Shown: positions 21,086 through 31,229 of the stretch, one piece after another
How positions within the stretch are numbered: position 1 is the first letter of the stretch
Layout of the letters: each line of letters begins with the position of its first letter
From: Lunularia cruciata
Lineage: Eukaryota > Streptophyta > Marchantiopsida > Lunulariales > Lunulariaceae
Length of the DNA stretch: 64,000 bases
Assembly: GCA_948567375.1 (NCBI GenBank)
Contig: OX419758.1
Location: forward strand, 46,381,001-46,445,000
Direction: 5' to 3'
Notes under the pieces: generated by a model
What the model was told of the DNA's origin: nothing
Database searches by the model: none
Seen by the model: only the letters and a program-made list of their open reading frames with translations
Translations under genes and position numbers: made by a program

Positions 21086-21523
21086 TTAGCCCATAAAACA
21101 TCTATCGGTCTTATAGACATTTGCCGTCCCTATGACATATAGAAGCAGTTTCTGCCTATGTGATTTTTCTTTAACCCCAATGATTGACCATTGGTGGGTT
21201 CTCACTACTTTCTTCCTCCAATCCACCATAGGGTTGTATTGCTCCATCCATGGCATGCCTAAAATTGCATCATAATGAGCTAATTGTATCACTCGCCACT
21301 CAATTGCTTCTTGATATTCTCCTACAGAGAAGGTTACCCGTCTAGGTAAGGATTCAATCCTCTCTGTTTGCCCATTAGGTAACTCTACTTCTTCACTCCC
21401 ATCTCTCTCTAGATCCATTCCCAATCTTATTGCAACAGAGCGAGACAAGAAATTCTCTGTTGCTCCTGGATCTATTAATACTCTCACTTGATTACCTTCT
21501 AGGATTCCATTCACAACAATCAA
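21086..21523 (-). pseudogene. B1 retropepsin-like protease
   Basis: 145 codons. VRVLIDPGATENFLS carries the active-site region, with DPGAT in place of DSGAT; AILGMPWM is the second conserved block. Upstream it separates from gag by stops, downstream it runs toward RT. It would cleave the Gag-Pol polyprotein. The Ser-to-Pro change next to the catalytic Asp is unusual, though B3 reads NPRAT there. Confidence 0.75.
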
Positions 21524-21659
21524 TTGAGAGGTTGCCTTTTGGGATCTTTATGGATTATTCTTCTTCCTTCCCTCGCTTCTCTACTTCCTTATTGAGCCAG
21601 TAAGGCCGCGAGGTACATTTACTGGTGATCTTTGTTTTCCAAAGTGATTTCCACCTCCT

Positions 21660-23159
21660 CCTCTTCAATGTACCTCTCCATGTTGTTCAAAGATCACCTA
21701 TATGAAGGCCGAGGGCCTCTAGGGAAACGAGTGCGATAGTTGGTAGATATGTGCCTAATATGGCCACAATTGTAACAATGGTGTTGTTCTCCTTGAGTCC
21801 CTACTCCTCGTGGGACTCCATCTCTTTGTTCTTCTACCCGTCTCCGCTCCCTTTGAAGCGGTCGTGCTCCTTGATCCCGGAATTGAAGGTTGCCCAATTC
21901 CATTGGTACAAGTCCACCCATGTGTGGCATTTCTGCCCAATAATGTTGAGGTGGAACTACTCCTTCACCTCCACCTAATGCTCCTACTATTCTCTACGCA
22001 CAAGCAATGGCTTCAAATACCGTGCGAGGATTTTGCACCATGACTTCTTGGTGAATCCGCTCTTTCAACCCTCATTTGAAATTGTCGAGAGCCTCTATTG
22101 GACTCATGTCGGTATTTGCAACTTGTAGATCTAGAAATGCCTCCACATACTCTTGTATGCTATTCTTCTATCTCAATCCCCGTAGTTGGGTTTGAGCCAT
22201 CTGCACAAAATCCACCGATTGGAAATTCTTCATCAGTCCTTGCATTGTTATCCATGTGACCTCCCTTCTCTCTACCAACATGGATCATTCCCAAGCATCA
22301 TACCATGTGAGGGCTTTATCGGTCAAGTACCCACATGCAAACACGCCTGCAGCATGCTCTGTGATCTCTATTGAGAACAATCGGAAATATCGATTCATTC
22401 TCAAGATCCAATTTTCCATTACTCCCATCGTATGTTACCCCTTGTAAGGCTCGATGTTGCAAGTCTTCTTCATCTAGAGTAGCAATGTGGCTTGATTGTT
22501 GATAGGGTTTGTAGGCATGGGTGCCTCTCCAAGTACTTCAGTCGCAAGTATTGGGTTTTGAGACTGCTCTTCTTCTTGCATGGCTTGATCGTTCCTAAGG
22601 ATCTGCACTTGACTTTGTATTGTCTCCATGGTCATCTTAATCTCTTACAATTCATTCAACATCCCTTGCATTCCTTGCACATGCTCTTGTAATTGCGGAT
22701 CCATAGTTCTTGCAACACTCAATTGCTAATGTCTACTTCAATATAGAGTCAATATAATCACTTTGGAAGGCACTCAAACTATCAGAACTACCATTGGGAC
22801 CTTAGAAGCTATCACTCGTTGATAATACTCCTCACCAAAATTCCTAACCAAAAAATCTCTAAACATCACTTTTGGTCTCACTACATAACGGATTTCTACT
22901 TGCGTGTTGAAAGGGAGAGGATTTAGGACATTCATATCCATATTATCATAATAGAATATAGATTGTCAAATCCCACTCTGTCATATATCACCACAAGTAG
23001 AATCACCGGGTTTGGTGAGTTCATCACTCTGTCCATGAATTCTGCACCAAAGTGATAAACTAGCGATACCCTCATCTGCTCACATTGGATATACATAACC
23101 TTGATGTGAAATGGGTTTGAGAATGAAAAGCTAGGTGTGGGAAATTGTCCTCCCGGCAC
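21660..23159 (-). pseudogene. B1 Gag
   Basis: Pieces from 23159 (GGQFPTPSFSFSNPFHIKVMY) through 22900-22690 and 22500-22100 to the zinc knuckle near 21750-21780 (CYNCGHIRHISTNY, last Cys now Tyr). Matching pieces occur in B2 and B3. Gag would form the particle and bind RNA. Several stops and a damaged knuckle make it non-functional. The start is not certain; MDASGGQF in B2 and MDALGGQF in B3 suggest an ATG just before GGQF, changed here. Confidence 0.75.
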
Positions 23160-23293
23160 ATCAATCCCATCCGCTCTTCTAAAGTCCTTCCCAAGTCTAG
23201 CAATTACTCGATGTTCTCCACCTCAAATTACTCAGTTTCAATAGTTTGTGCTATTCCAAGAAGGGTGATCCACTCTCTTGGACTAAAACACTT

Positions 23294-23305
23294 GCTCTTA
23301 TACCA
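23294..23305 (-). other. B1 primer binding site, tRNA-iMet type
   Basis: The minus strand reads TGGTATAAGAGC, one mismatch from TGGTATCAGAGC, one base inside the LTR. Confidence 0.8.
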
Positions 23306-23306
23306 T

Positions 23307-24032
23307 TGTAATACTCCGAGGACAAGAGAAGAGAGAAAACACAAATTGCACATTCAATGCCCCAAAGGAGCACATTCTCTTTATTATATTGGCAAAGAGG
23401 ATCTCCTCCAAGGAAGCTCCACCATAGGATTAGGGACACAGATAGGTGACATGTCAACAAGCTCCATCCTTGGATTACTTACTTGGATGGGTGACATGTC
23501 TAGTCTAGGTCCTATCTGGTTGGTCAAACAAGCTTTGATCAGAGAATCTTTTAGGGAATCTTCTTGTGAATCTCAGAATCACGTGAGTAAGGTACCGTTG
23601 GAAAGCTCTCGACGAGAAAAAGTAGGGGGGAGGGAAGGCAAGCCGCTACTTTGTTGAAGAAGCATCTGCACATTTTTGAGGCCTAATTCATCCATTTAGG
23701 CCTCCAAAATTGCTTTCAAAGATTTCAAGCATATTTTGGTTCCTACTCTATAAGTAGAAGTCCCCTTTTAGTGATACCTCTTTCTGATCTGATTAGTCCA
23801 TCATGTGTAACATCCTTCCAGATGCTACTAAACCAATTCTCACCTTTAAATCATATGTCTAGCTATTGGTTCTAAGGTTCTCAAGTCTATTTTGGTTTTT
23901 GCCATATTAGTAGAAGTACTCTTTTGGTGATACTTCTATCTGATCTATTTTGACCATCATGTATAACATCATTCTAGATGTTACCAAACCAAATTTCACA
24001 TCTAGATCATATGGCTAACTCTTGGTATTATA
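23307..24032 (-). repeat. B1 LTR (5' in element sense)
   Basis: 726-bp partner of 17445-18190, followed by GGCAA, the duplicated target. Confidence 0.9.
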
Positions 24033-24771
24033 GGCAAACTTGCATTATTAGGAGGCCAACTCGTTGTGGGGTCTAAGAGAGTTTGAACTTTGAGAGGAAG
24101 AGCACAATTCAGAATTCTTATTGAAGGAGAGCATTTGAGAGGAAGAGAGAAAGAGCAAGAGATTTGAGAGAAAGAGCAGGAGAGCACTCAAGAGATAGAG
24201 AAGAGAGATAGAGAGGAAGAGCAAACTGAATTTGAACCATGGTAGAGATCTAGGGATATGAAAAGATAGATGATGGGCCCGACATGAGAAATACTCAAGA
24301 AGGCGATTGGCTCATAGCTTTTCATACCATTCAACACCCAACAAATTTCATCAAGTGGTGGTGGTTGGACAAATATCAAATTTGAATTTCTGTCTCTGGT
24401 ATTTAGGAGATTGATCTAGACGTAATCGGCCTCAAAATTGCACTTGGACTACACTACCCATGTCTTGAGATATTATTCAAACATTCTTAATTGTTTTCTC
24501 TTCACTTCTCTCTACTTTCAAATGTTCCAACACCTTAGGATTGTGATTTATGCATGTTAGGTTTCCAAATTGTCAACCCGTCCTAGCCTTATCCCGTAAC
24601 AACTCTCGGTGTCATCCATCATCCCCCTGTGCCATTTGGTGCTGACCCTAAACCCTAAACCCTTTGCACAAGCACCTTCTAGCATCTTCGAGCGTCACCT
24701 ACTGGCAAATATGTGTGCTTCTTGAAATGCACTGTCCCTTGGTGGCTTCCGGTGCACTTGTGCATTCAAGC
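24033..24771 (+). other. Flank between B1 and A3
   Basis: No supported gene. Contains a purine-rich GAGAGGAAGAGCA-type simple region (24095-24225) and CCCTAAACCCTAAACCCT at 24646-24663, a short plant telomere-type run. Confidence 0.5.
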
Positions 24772-24883
24772 TATAATACCCATTTGTGCATGTGTGTGGT
24801 ATTATGATATTTAGCTTAGTATTACAAGTACTTGAGATATATTATTTATATAGAAATAAAGGATGGTTTTACATTTGTCATGA

Positions 24884-25575
24884 TGTAATACCAAGAGCTA
24901 GCCATATGATCTAGATGTGAAATTTGGTTTGGTGACATCTAGAATGATGTTATACATGATGGTCAAAATAGATTAGATAGAAGTATCACCAAAAGAGTAC
25001 TTCTACTAATAGGACAAAAACCAAAATAGACTTGAGAACCTTAGAACCAATAGCTAGACATATGATTTAAAGGTGAGAATTGGTTTGGTAACATCTGGAA
25101 GGATGTTACACATGATGGACTAAACAGATCAAAAAGAGGTATCACCAAAAGGGGACATCTACTAATAGAGTAGGAACCAAAATATGCCTGAAATCTTTGA
25201 AGGCAATTTCGGAGGCCTAAACAAATGAATTAGGCCTTGAAAATGTGCAGATTCCCCCCCAATGGAGGAAGGGTTGGCCTTCCCTCCCCCTGCTTTGTCT
25301 TGTTGAGAGCTTTCCAATGGTACCTTACTCACGTGATTCTGAGATTCCTATAGGAAGATTCCCTAAAAGATTCCCTCTGGTCAAAGCTTGTTTGACCAAT
25401 CGGATAGGACCTAGACCAGACATGTCACCCATCCAAGTAAGTAATTCAAGGGTGGAGCTTCCTTAGAGGAGATTCTCTTTGCCTATATAATAAAGAGAAG
25501 GTGCTCCCTTGGGGTATCGATTGTTTGAGTGTGCAATCTGTATTTTCTATCTTCTCTTATCCTCGGAGTATTACA
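24884..25575 (+). repeat. B2 5' LTR
   Basis: 692 bp, TGTAATACCAAG to GTATTACA, homologous to 42299-43036. The TATATAATAAAG near 25482-25493 may be the TATA region. Confidence 0.9.
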
Positions 25576-25576
25576 A

Positions 25577-25588
25577 TGGTATCAGAGC
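25577..25588 (+). other. B2 primer binding site, tRNA-iMet
   Basis: TGGTATCAGAGC, the exact plant initiator-Met primer site, one base after the LTR. Confidence 0.92.
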
Positions 25589-25715
25589 GAGTGTTTTAGT
25601 CCAAGAGAGTGGATCACCCCTCTTGGAATAGTACGAACCACTGAAACTGAGTAATTTGAGGTGGAGAACATAGAGTAGTTGCTAGACTTAGGAAGGACTT
25701 TAGAGAGCGGATGGG

Positions 25716-25864
25716 ATGGATGCGTCGGGAGGCCAATTTCCCACACCTAACTTTCCATTCTCAAACCCATTCCACACCAAGGTTATGTATATCCAGCGTG
25801 AGCAGATGAGAGTATTGCTAGTTTATCAGTTTGGCGCAGAGTTCATGGACAGAGTGTTGAACTC
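25716..25864 (+). pseudogene. B2 Gag, N-terminal part
   Basis: ATG opening MDASGGQFPTPNFPFSNPF, aligned with B1 and B3 gag, then cut at ...FMDRVLNS by element D. It continues at 35622. This ATG is the best candidate for the family B gag start. Confidence 0.8.
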
Positions 25865-25866
25865 TG

Positions 25867-25971
25867 TCGTGCGTATATACATTGCTACACAATATACATC
25901 GTTGTCAACATCATACACTATAGAAACACAACTCACACATAAGTCATACATAGACTCTAAAGTGCCACAAT
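25867..25971 (-). repeat. 105-bp unit, outer copy
   Basis: TCGTGCGTATATAC to GCCACAAT, nearly identical to 26432-26536. The outer copy abuts the target site. Confidence 0.9.
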
Positions 25972-26431
25972 AATCAGATTGCTTAGCACTCTCAACTCAA
26001 CTCAACTCAGATCAGTACTTGATCTGTCACTCTATAAACTGCCAACAACTGGGCACTGATTACAGTCAAGCCACACCCACTCAAGCATAGAGAATCCAGG
26101 TGACGCTTGTCGGCCTCTGTCCACCATAGCCAGGAACTCGAAGGCTCAACATCAGAGAAGTGAGCTATCTAGAGCTCACTTCAAAATTATACCCCATGGA
26201 CTCGAGCTAGCACTGAAACCCTAACGGTCCCGCTGATGGCACACTTGATGGTGCAAACGGTGCAAACGGTGCAAAGTGACGGTGGGCCCCATCATGAAGT
26301 CAGTACCCCGAACACAAAATCTAACCATCAGAAAGTAGTCTATGAGAAATTGCTAAAATAACTCTAACTACTATCACTGGAACTCTAGTGTTCGAGCAGC
26401 TAGATGCGAAACTACAAATGGCGTGCAACTA

Positions 26432-26536
26432 TCGTGCGTATATACATTGTTACACAACATACATCGCTGTCAACATCATACACTATAGAAACACAACTCA
26501 CACATAAGTCATACATAGACTCTAAAGTGCCACAAT
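26432..26536 (-). repeat. 105-bp unit, inner copy
   Basis: Abuts the polypurine tract, so on the minus strand the 3' LTR begins TGTGGCAC. Confidence 0.9.
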
Positions 26537-26545
26537 CGCCCCCCT
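26537..26545 (-). other. D polypurine tract
   Basis: The minus strand reads AGGGGGGCG just before the left LTR. Confidence 0.65.
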
Positions 26546-26696
26546 AGTTGGCGGTTAGGTCCCTCTAACTCCAGATAGCCATCTACTCTAAGTATATGGT
26601 ATACCCTCTAATGGGCAAAGATTAGGAGGCCGGGTGCTATGGAGCCCCATCGTTAGTCGCCTGTCTGCAATCTATACCATATAAAGAATGAACTAG

Positions 26697-27035
26697 CTAT
26701 AGGTCAATACATCTAGGATATAACCACTGTCCCTGAGGAACCACCGTGAGGGGAGGAGTCATACATGCCATATGCCATCCTCTTGAATAGCTATCACACA
26801 CTAACATAGTAGCAGCTCCACCACAAGAGCCACATAACATACACCTCAAGCCTACACGTACAAGTGCCAAGCTTGGATCCATAGTACCATCAATGTTTGG
26901 AAGGTGGCATGGCGCACAATTACGCACATGATCCTTCCAAACAACACCATCACGTCCTTCTAACATAAGGACTCCAGATGGCAAAACCTCACGCACTCTC
27001 AAGATAGTGCGGCCTGTAGAAACATCAAGTGTCAT
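26697..27035 (-). pseudogene. D Pol C-terminal tail with a PHD finger
   Basis: 112 codons. Residues 1-45 are the integrase C-terminal tail. Residues 65-109 (26709-26843) are a PHD finger: CMLCGSCGG, MLVCDSY, RGWHMAC, PPLTVVPQGQWLYPRC. The pattern is that of histone-H3-tail-reading PHD fingers (C4HC3). Two ligand Cys are now Tyr (CDSY for CDSC, LYPRC for LCPRC), each a single G-to-A change. It occupies the place held by the chromodomain in chromoviruses, suggesting a role in target choice (inference). The ORF ends at CIDL shortly before the polypurine tract. Confidence 0.85.
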
Positions 27036-27077
27036 CGGTGCTGTTTGTTGTAGATATACATAGTCACCTAGATGAAA

Positions 27078-28280
27078 TCAACGGATTGAGGGTCTATAAC
27101 CTCCTCCTCGAATGGTAGCATAGCGTAAAGTACCTCTATGCTGAGCAATTGCCAAGTTCTCAAAGGCCATCAGCATCACTCTCCGAAAGATCTCTGCACG
27201 CTGAGAACATACGCTCATCCATACATCAGAGTCATCCAAGTCCAAAACTACAGTAGCATCTTGACAAATGGCTGCAGGTAAATCTGGATCTTGTCCATAG
27301 AGTAGAAAGTATGGAGAGAAGGATGCTAAGGAGGCTTGCCGGCTGAACCGATAGCCCATGGCCAACCAAGGTAATTGGAGATCCCAATCTCCCAAGTGGC
27401 CTCTCTGCAAACCATACTTTTGCAATCCTCTCTTCACCGTCTGAACCACTCTCTTTGCTAAGCCATCTGCCTCAAGGTGATCTCGGGATGTAGTACAATG
27501 ATCAATCAAAGCCTTGTCACACAAGACCTGAAACTCCCCCAAGAACTCTGTACCCTGATCAGTCAAAACCTCAGCTGGTGCACCAAAATGACTAAGAACT
27601 CGATCCAAGAACAAGTAAGTTGTCCCTTCACTAGACTTGTCAGGAAGTGCTACCAACTCAATCCACTTGGAGAAGTGCTCCACCATCACTAAAACATACC
27701 GATGATGTCTCACAGTTAGCGGTAAAGGTCCGGTGAAGTCCAAACTCCAACGGTAACCCAATCCCATGATAGGTAATGGGTGTAATTGTGGCATAGGAGC
27801 ATTGAATGATGCTCTAACTCGGTCACAAACCACACATCTAGCAACAAACTGCTATACCTCAGTCTGCATACCGCGCCATCAATAATGACTCTAGAGTAAG
27901 CTATATGTACGCTTTACTCCAAAATATCCTAGCTCCTCATGAGCATGACGGACCAACTATGGTCTCTGTGATGGAAGTGGTACTACTCGCACTCTACCAT
28001 CCTCCCATACACGGAAAAGGTGTCTACCCTCCAATCTGAACAGTCTGGCTTGCTGAAGAACACGGTCTCTCTCCTTGGCTCCAACTGTGCCATCCACAGC
28101 ACCAGTGCAAAGATAGTCCATCACTAAGACATCATCATGAATGTCTCGCTGAACTATACCAATATCTTCACTCTCTGGATCTGTGACCTCAATAACTCCT
28201 CCTGTATGCGCTGAGAGAGATACCACCAAAGCCTCTGCAAATATACACAGAAAGGCCAATGCATGCCAACCTGGCACCAT
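27078..28280 (-). pseudogene. D integrase
   Basis: 28280-27957 is the RNase H-integrase linker. The zinc domain follows near 27960-27830 (HEELGYFGVKRTY-like, then CVVCDRV), with the second His as Tyr. The core at 27833-27078 has D in SLDFTGPL and D in LTDQGTEF. The Glu position reads GLAKRVVQ, so catalytic Glu is Lys. The C-terminal part ends at a TGA before FHLGDYVYLQQ, in the same frame as the PHD segment. One stop splits the linker from the zinc domain. It would insert D cDNA; this copy cannot. Confidence 0.85.
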
Positions 28281-28301
28281 CTCCTCATCTGTCTCACCAT
28301 G

Positions 28302-29710
28302 CTAACGTGCTCCAGTCTGATCCTGCTGGCTGGGACATGGGTTTCTACTCAACCCATCTGCATCACGGTTCACCACTCCAAGTCTGTGAACAACCGTGAA
28401 ATCATTTTCCTGTAAAATCAGAGCCCATCGTGCAAGCTTCCCTGAAAGCTTGTCAGACTTCATCAACCACTTCAGCGGCTGATGATCAATGATGAGAGTG
28501 AAGGGGTTACCAAATAGGTAACATCGGAAATGTGCTACTGCCCAAACTGCTGCCAAGCACTCTCCCTCATATGAACTATACTTCGCCTCCGCTGAATTGT
28601 TGGAGCGACTAGCATAGGCCACCACAAACTCCTTCCCCTCATCATCATGTTGGGCGAGCACCACTCCAAGCCCCAACATACTCCAATCAGTGTGAACCTG
28701 AAATGGTTGTCCTCTGATTGGTCTCCTCAAAATAGGAGCAGATGTCAACCTCTCCTTGAGCTCTACAAAAGCTCTCTCCTGCTCATCTCCCCAACACCAC
28801 TCATGTGTAAGCTTGGTCAGCTTTGTCAAGGCCTTGGCAATGGCACTAAATCCTCTAACATAGCGGCGATAGAAGTTCGCCAACCCAAGGAATGCTCGCA
28901 CTCTGCTCACATCTGTAGGCTGAGGAATACGTGCAATATCCTCCACCTTGGTCTGTTGGACACCAAGTCCTCCAGGGTAGATAGTGTGAACCAAATACTC
29001 AACTTGCTTATGGAAGAACCTACACTTCCCAGGATGTAATTTGAGTCCATGAGATCTCAACCTCTCAAACACCTCCAACAACTGTCGCTCATGCTCCTCC
29101 ACAGAATGCCTCCATAAACCAAAATGTCATCAATATAGCACCGAGCAAAATCCAATCCAGCTAGGATCCTATCCATGACCCTCTAGAACTCAAAAGGAGT
29201 GTTTTTCAACCCAAATGGTAAGAACCTCCACTGATATAACACATCCTTGCCGTGAGGATCAATAGCCCAAAATGTTGTCTTGGACTTATCCTCCTCTCTA
29301 ATCGGCAACTGATGATATCCCGCTTGAAGATCCAAAGTACTGAAGACCTTTGCATGCCCAATCGCATCAAAAATCTCCTCCGGTGTTGGCATGGCATACC
29401 GATCAGCCCTGGTCTATCAATTGATAGAACGGTAATCTCCACACATCCGCCTATCTGTATAGCTGCCATGCGTATCCTTCTTGGCTGGCATCACTGTCGC
29501 TGATGCATACTCTCCATGTGAAATCTCCACCAAACCAGCCTCAAAAAGGTCACTACTCCGGCTCTGAATCAATATCCTCTCCATATCATTATATCGATAA
29601 GGACGTTGGAAAACTGGTGTGTCACTAATCAGCTCAATCCGTATACCAAGTCCCTTCTGAGCACCCAAATCCTTCATACTAAAGGCAAAACAACTCGTGT
29701 GACTCCTCAA
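28302..29710 (-). pseudogene. D reverse transcriptase and RNase H
   Basis: 29710-29417 carries the RT start (PYRYNDMERI, ATVMPAKKD, RRMCGDYRSIN). 29392-29183 carries FSTLDLQAGYHQLPI and RFLPFGLKN, then CYIDDILVY (active site) in the same frame. After a frameshift near 29105, 29102-28302 holds thumb, VRAFLGLANFYRRYV, RNase H (VHTDWSMLGLGVVLAQ, YSSYEGECLAAVWA, IIDHQPLKWL) and DADGLSR. The first RNase H Asp is kept. Stops occur between the first two blocks. The sequence differs clearly from the A, B and E families. Confidence 0.88.
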
Positions 29711-29818
29711 GAACCTCCAAACCCTCCGTCTTTCCTCTCTTGTAAGCTTGGATCCAAGATCTGGCTCCCAAGTATCCTCTATAACTGTAGTAGGAATGGA
29801 AGACGTACTGACTGACTG

Positions 29819-31229
29819 CTACACTGGGCCCTTGGGAGCAATAGTGTCATGCTCCCGACCACTAGAGGTCCCAACCTCTGTGTGAAAAACTCCCTCCACT
29901 CTGGCTGCAAGCTCCACACGTCCTCTGGCTGCATCCCATGTGGACCAAGGGTGTAATCCAAGTAGCCCACGCTCACCTGGATGGACTCCAAGTAGACCAC
30001 TCTCCCTAGTAGCTACTGGATGTGTCCCAAGAATACCATGTCCACTCGGTCCATTGCCCCTAGTATGTGCTTGAATCGTCTTGATAGGCACATGGCTCAC
30101 AAGTGTCCAAGTGGTGATGCCTATCAACCGCATCCTACGTTGCTCTGCCAAGCCAAGGCTCACAATCCAGGTCAAATAGTTCAGGTCCATAGCCTAACCT
30201 AACACCTAACGCATGGATGCCTCTGACACTGCTAGAATAGCGGTAATACCGGTGCGAAAACCCATCGGCCGCTCTCTCTCATCAGCATTGGGGTCCACCA
30301 ACTGCTGTAACTATGAGTTCCAAACAAGTCCAGGTCCTCCCTCTCGAAAAGCATGAGAGCTTGGGAAACTCATGAGTGTAGGAAATGCGGCTCTAGGCTG
30401 TCCAACTAGGTTCACCACTGCCATTGGTGACCTATCAACCACTACCAATGTCTGAGACAGACGCCCAACATCCAAGATATCATCAACAAGAATGTGGTCC
30501 AGTTGCTGAATCCCATCATAAGCACGCTATAGAACCTCTCTGGGTGAGGTTCGTCCACCAAAGATGAAGATGATGAGCCCGTGATCCCACTCTGGCTGCA
30601 TCTTACAATATAGCAGGTCCCATCCAAGAATGGACTTGATGTGTACTTGCCACCACTCTAGTGCGAGAATCACCCATCGAAGGAACATTCTCCAAAAGGT
30701 AAGCTGGAGAAACAAACTGATGAACCTGGAGATGTCGTAGTATCCGTAACATCTCCCAAAACACACCATAACAAGGATCCTGAAGACCCAAACCGCGGTC
30801 CGCACGTGTATGTCCCTAACATGGCCATCTAGAAATCACCAAGTGAATAAGCCCATGTCTTTCTAGGTCATGTGCCCCCAGTAAGGAAATGTCTCATGGT
30901 AGGGCCTTCTGGTAACCTCTGACTGCTGACATCGGTAATAACTCCGGATACCGATAGGCCAAGTGTGCCACATGATGTAGAGAGACTTGCCTAGTAGTCT
31001 CATCCCTCTCTACATACAAGTACCTCTATACTCATATACCCGCTTGTAACACCGCAGCTAGTCCGGTGTTGATCCCACCAAACAACTCCAATAGGCATAT
31101 CCCCTCTACTAGATACTGCCAAGCAATGAGTGTGGTATCCAGAGGTGTCAAAGCAATCGCCTCTGGAGGCTCATCCTCACACTCATCTCTTGATGGTATG
31201 AAGGCTCCACTCCAAGCCTGCTGCACCAA
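29819..31229 (-). pseudogene. D C5 cytosine DNA methyltransferase domain
   Basis: A methyltransferase embedded in pol between protease and RT. Motif I, LLELFGGINTGL (31094-31059), binds S-adenosylmethionine, followed by YVERDETTRQV. Motif IV has the catalytic Pro-Cys at 30819-30824 followed by TAG where Q is usual, then GLGLQDP and VFWEMLRIL. Motif VI is LLENVPS (Glu-Asn-Val at 30684-30692). Motif VIII, GSRAHHLHLWWTN, has His at both usual Arg positions. After a frameshift near 30545 come motif IX (ERERPMGF, 30255-30280) and motif X (AMDLNYLTW, ending near 30164). The order I-IV-VI-VIII-IX-X is canonical, not the rearranged DRM order; motif I looks most like DNMT3 (inference). Frames join protease upstream and RT downstream. 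About eight stops inactivate it. Confidence 0.88.

Larger units (their letters stand above)
17445..24032 (-). mobile_element. B1: chromodomain Ty3/gypsy retrotransposon
   Basis: A 6.6-kb element with LTRs at 17445-18190 and 23307-24032 and a 5-bp duplication GGCAA at 17440-17444 and 24033-24037. From the right it has a tRNA-iMet primer site, gag, protease, RT, RNase H, integrase, chromodomain and polypurine tract. All domains are present but broken by stops and small indels. B2 and B3 belong to the same family. The chromodomain after integrase makes it a chromovirus. Confidence 0.93.
25865..26536 (-). repeat. D left LTR with a 105-bp unit on both sides
   Basis: Core 25972-26431 matches the right LTR, but 105-bp copies flank it at 25867-25971 and 26432-26536, and the right LTR lacks that unit. 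So the left end is 672 bp and the right LTR 451 bp. Confidence 0.85.

Noticed and set aside
25867-25971. The 105-bp unit as a separate tiny LTR pair (TRIM element)
   Set aside because: The sequence between the units is the D LTR core, not an independent internal region. No primer site or polypurine tract belongs to it and no separate target duplication is seen.
30020-30202. Plus-strand ORFs inside D (for example 30020-30202, 28647-29039)
   Set aside because: Antisense to the methyltransferase and RT, with no recognisable domain.
29819-31229. Restriction-modification or bacterial contamination as source of the methyltransferase
   Set aside because: It lies in the polyprotein frame between protease and RT, shares the decay pattern of the element, and is bounded by LTRs and target duplication inside another plant retroelement.
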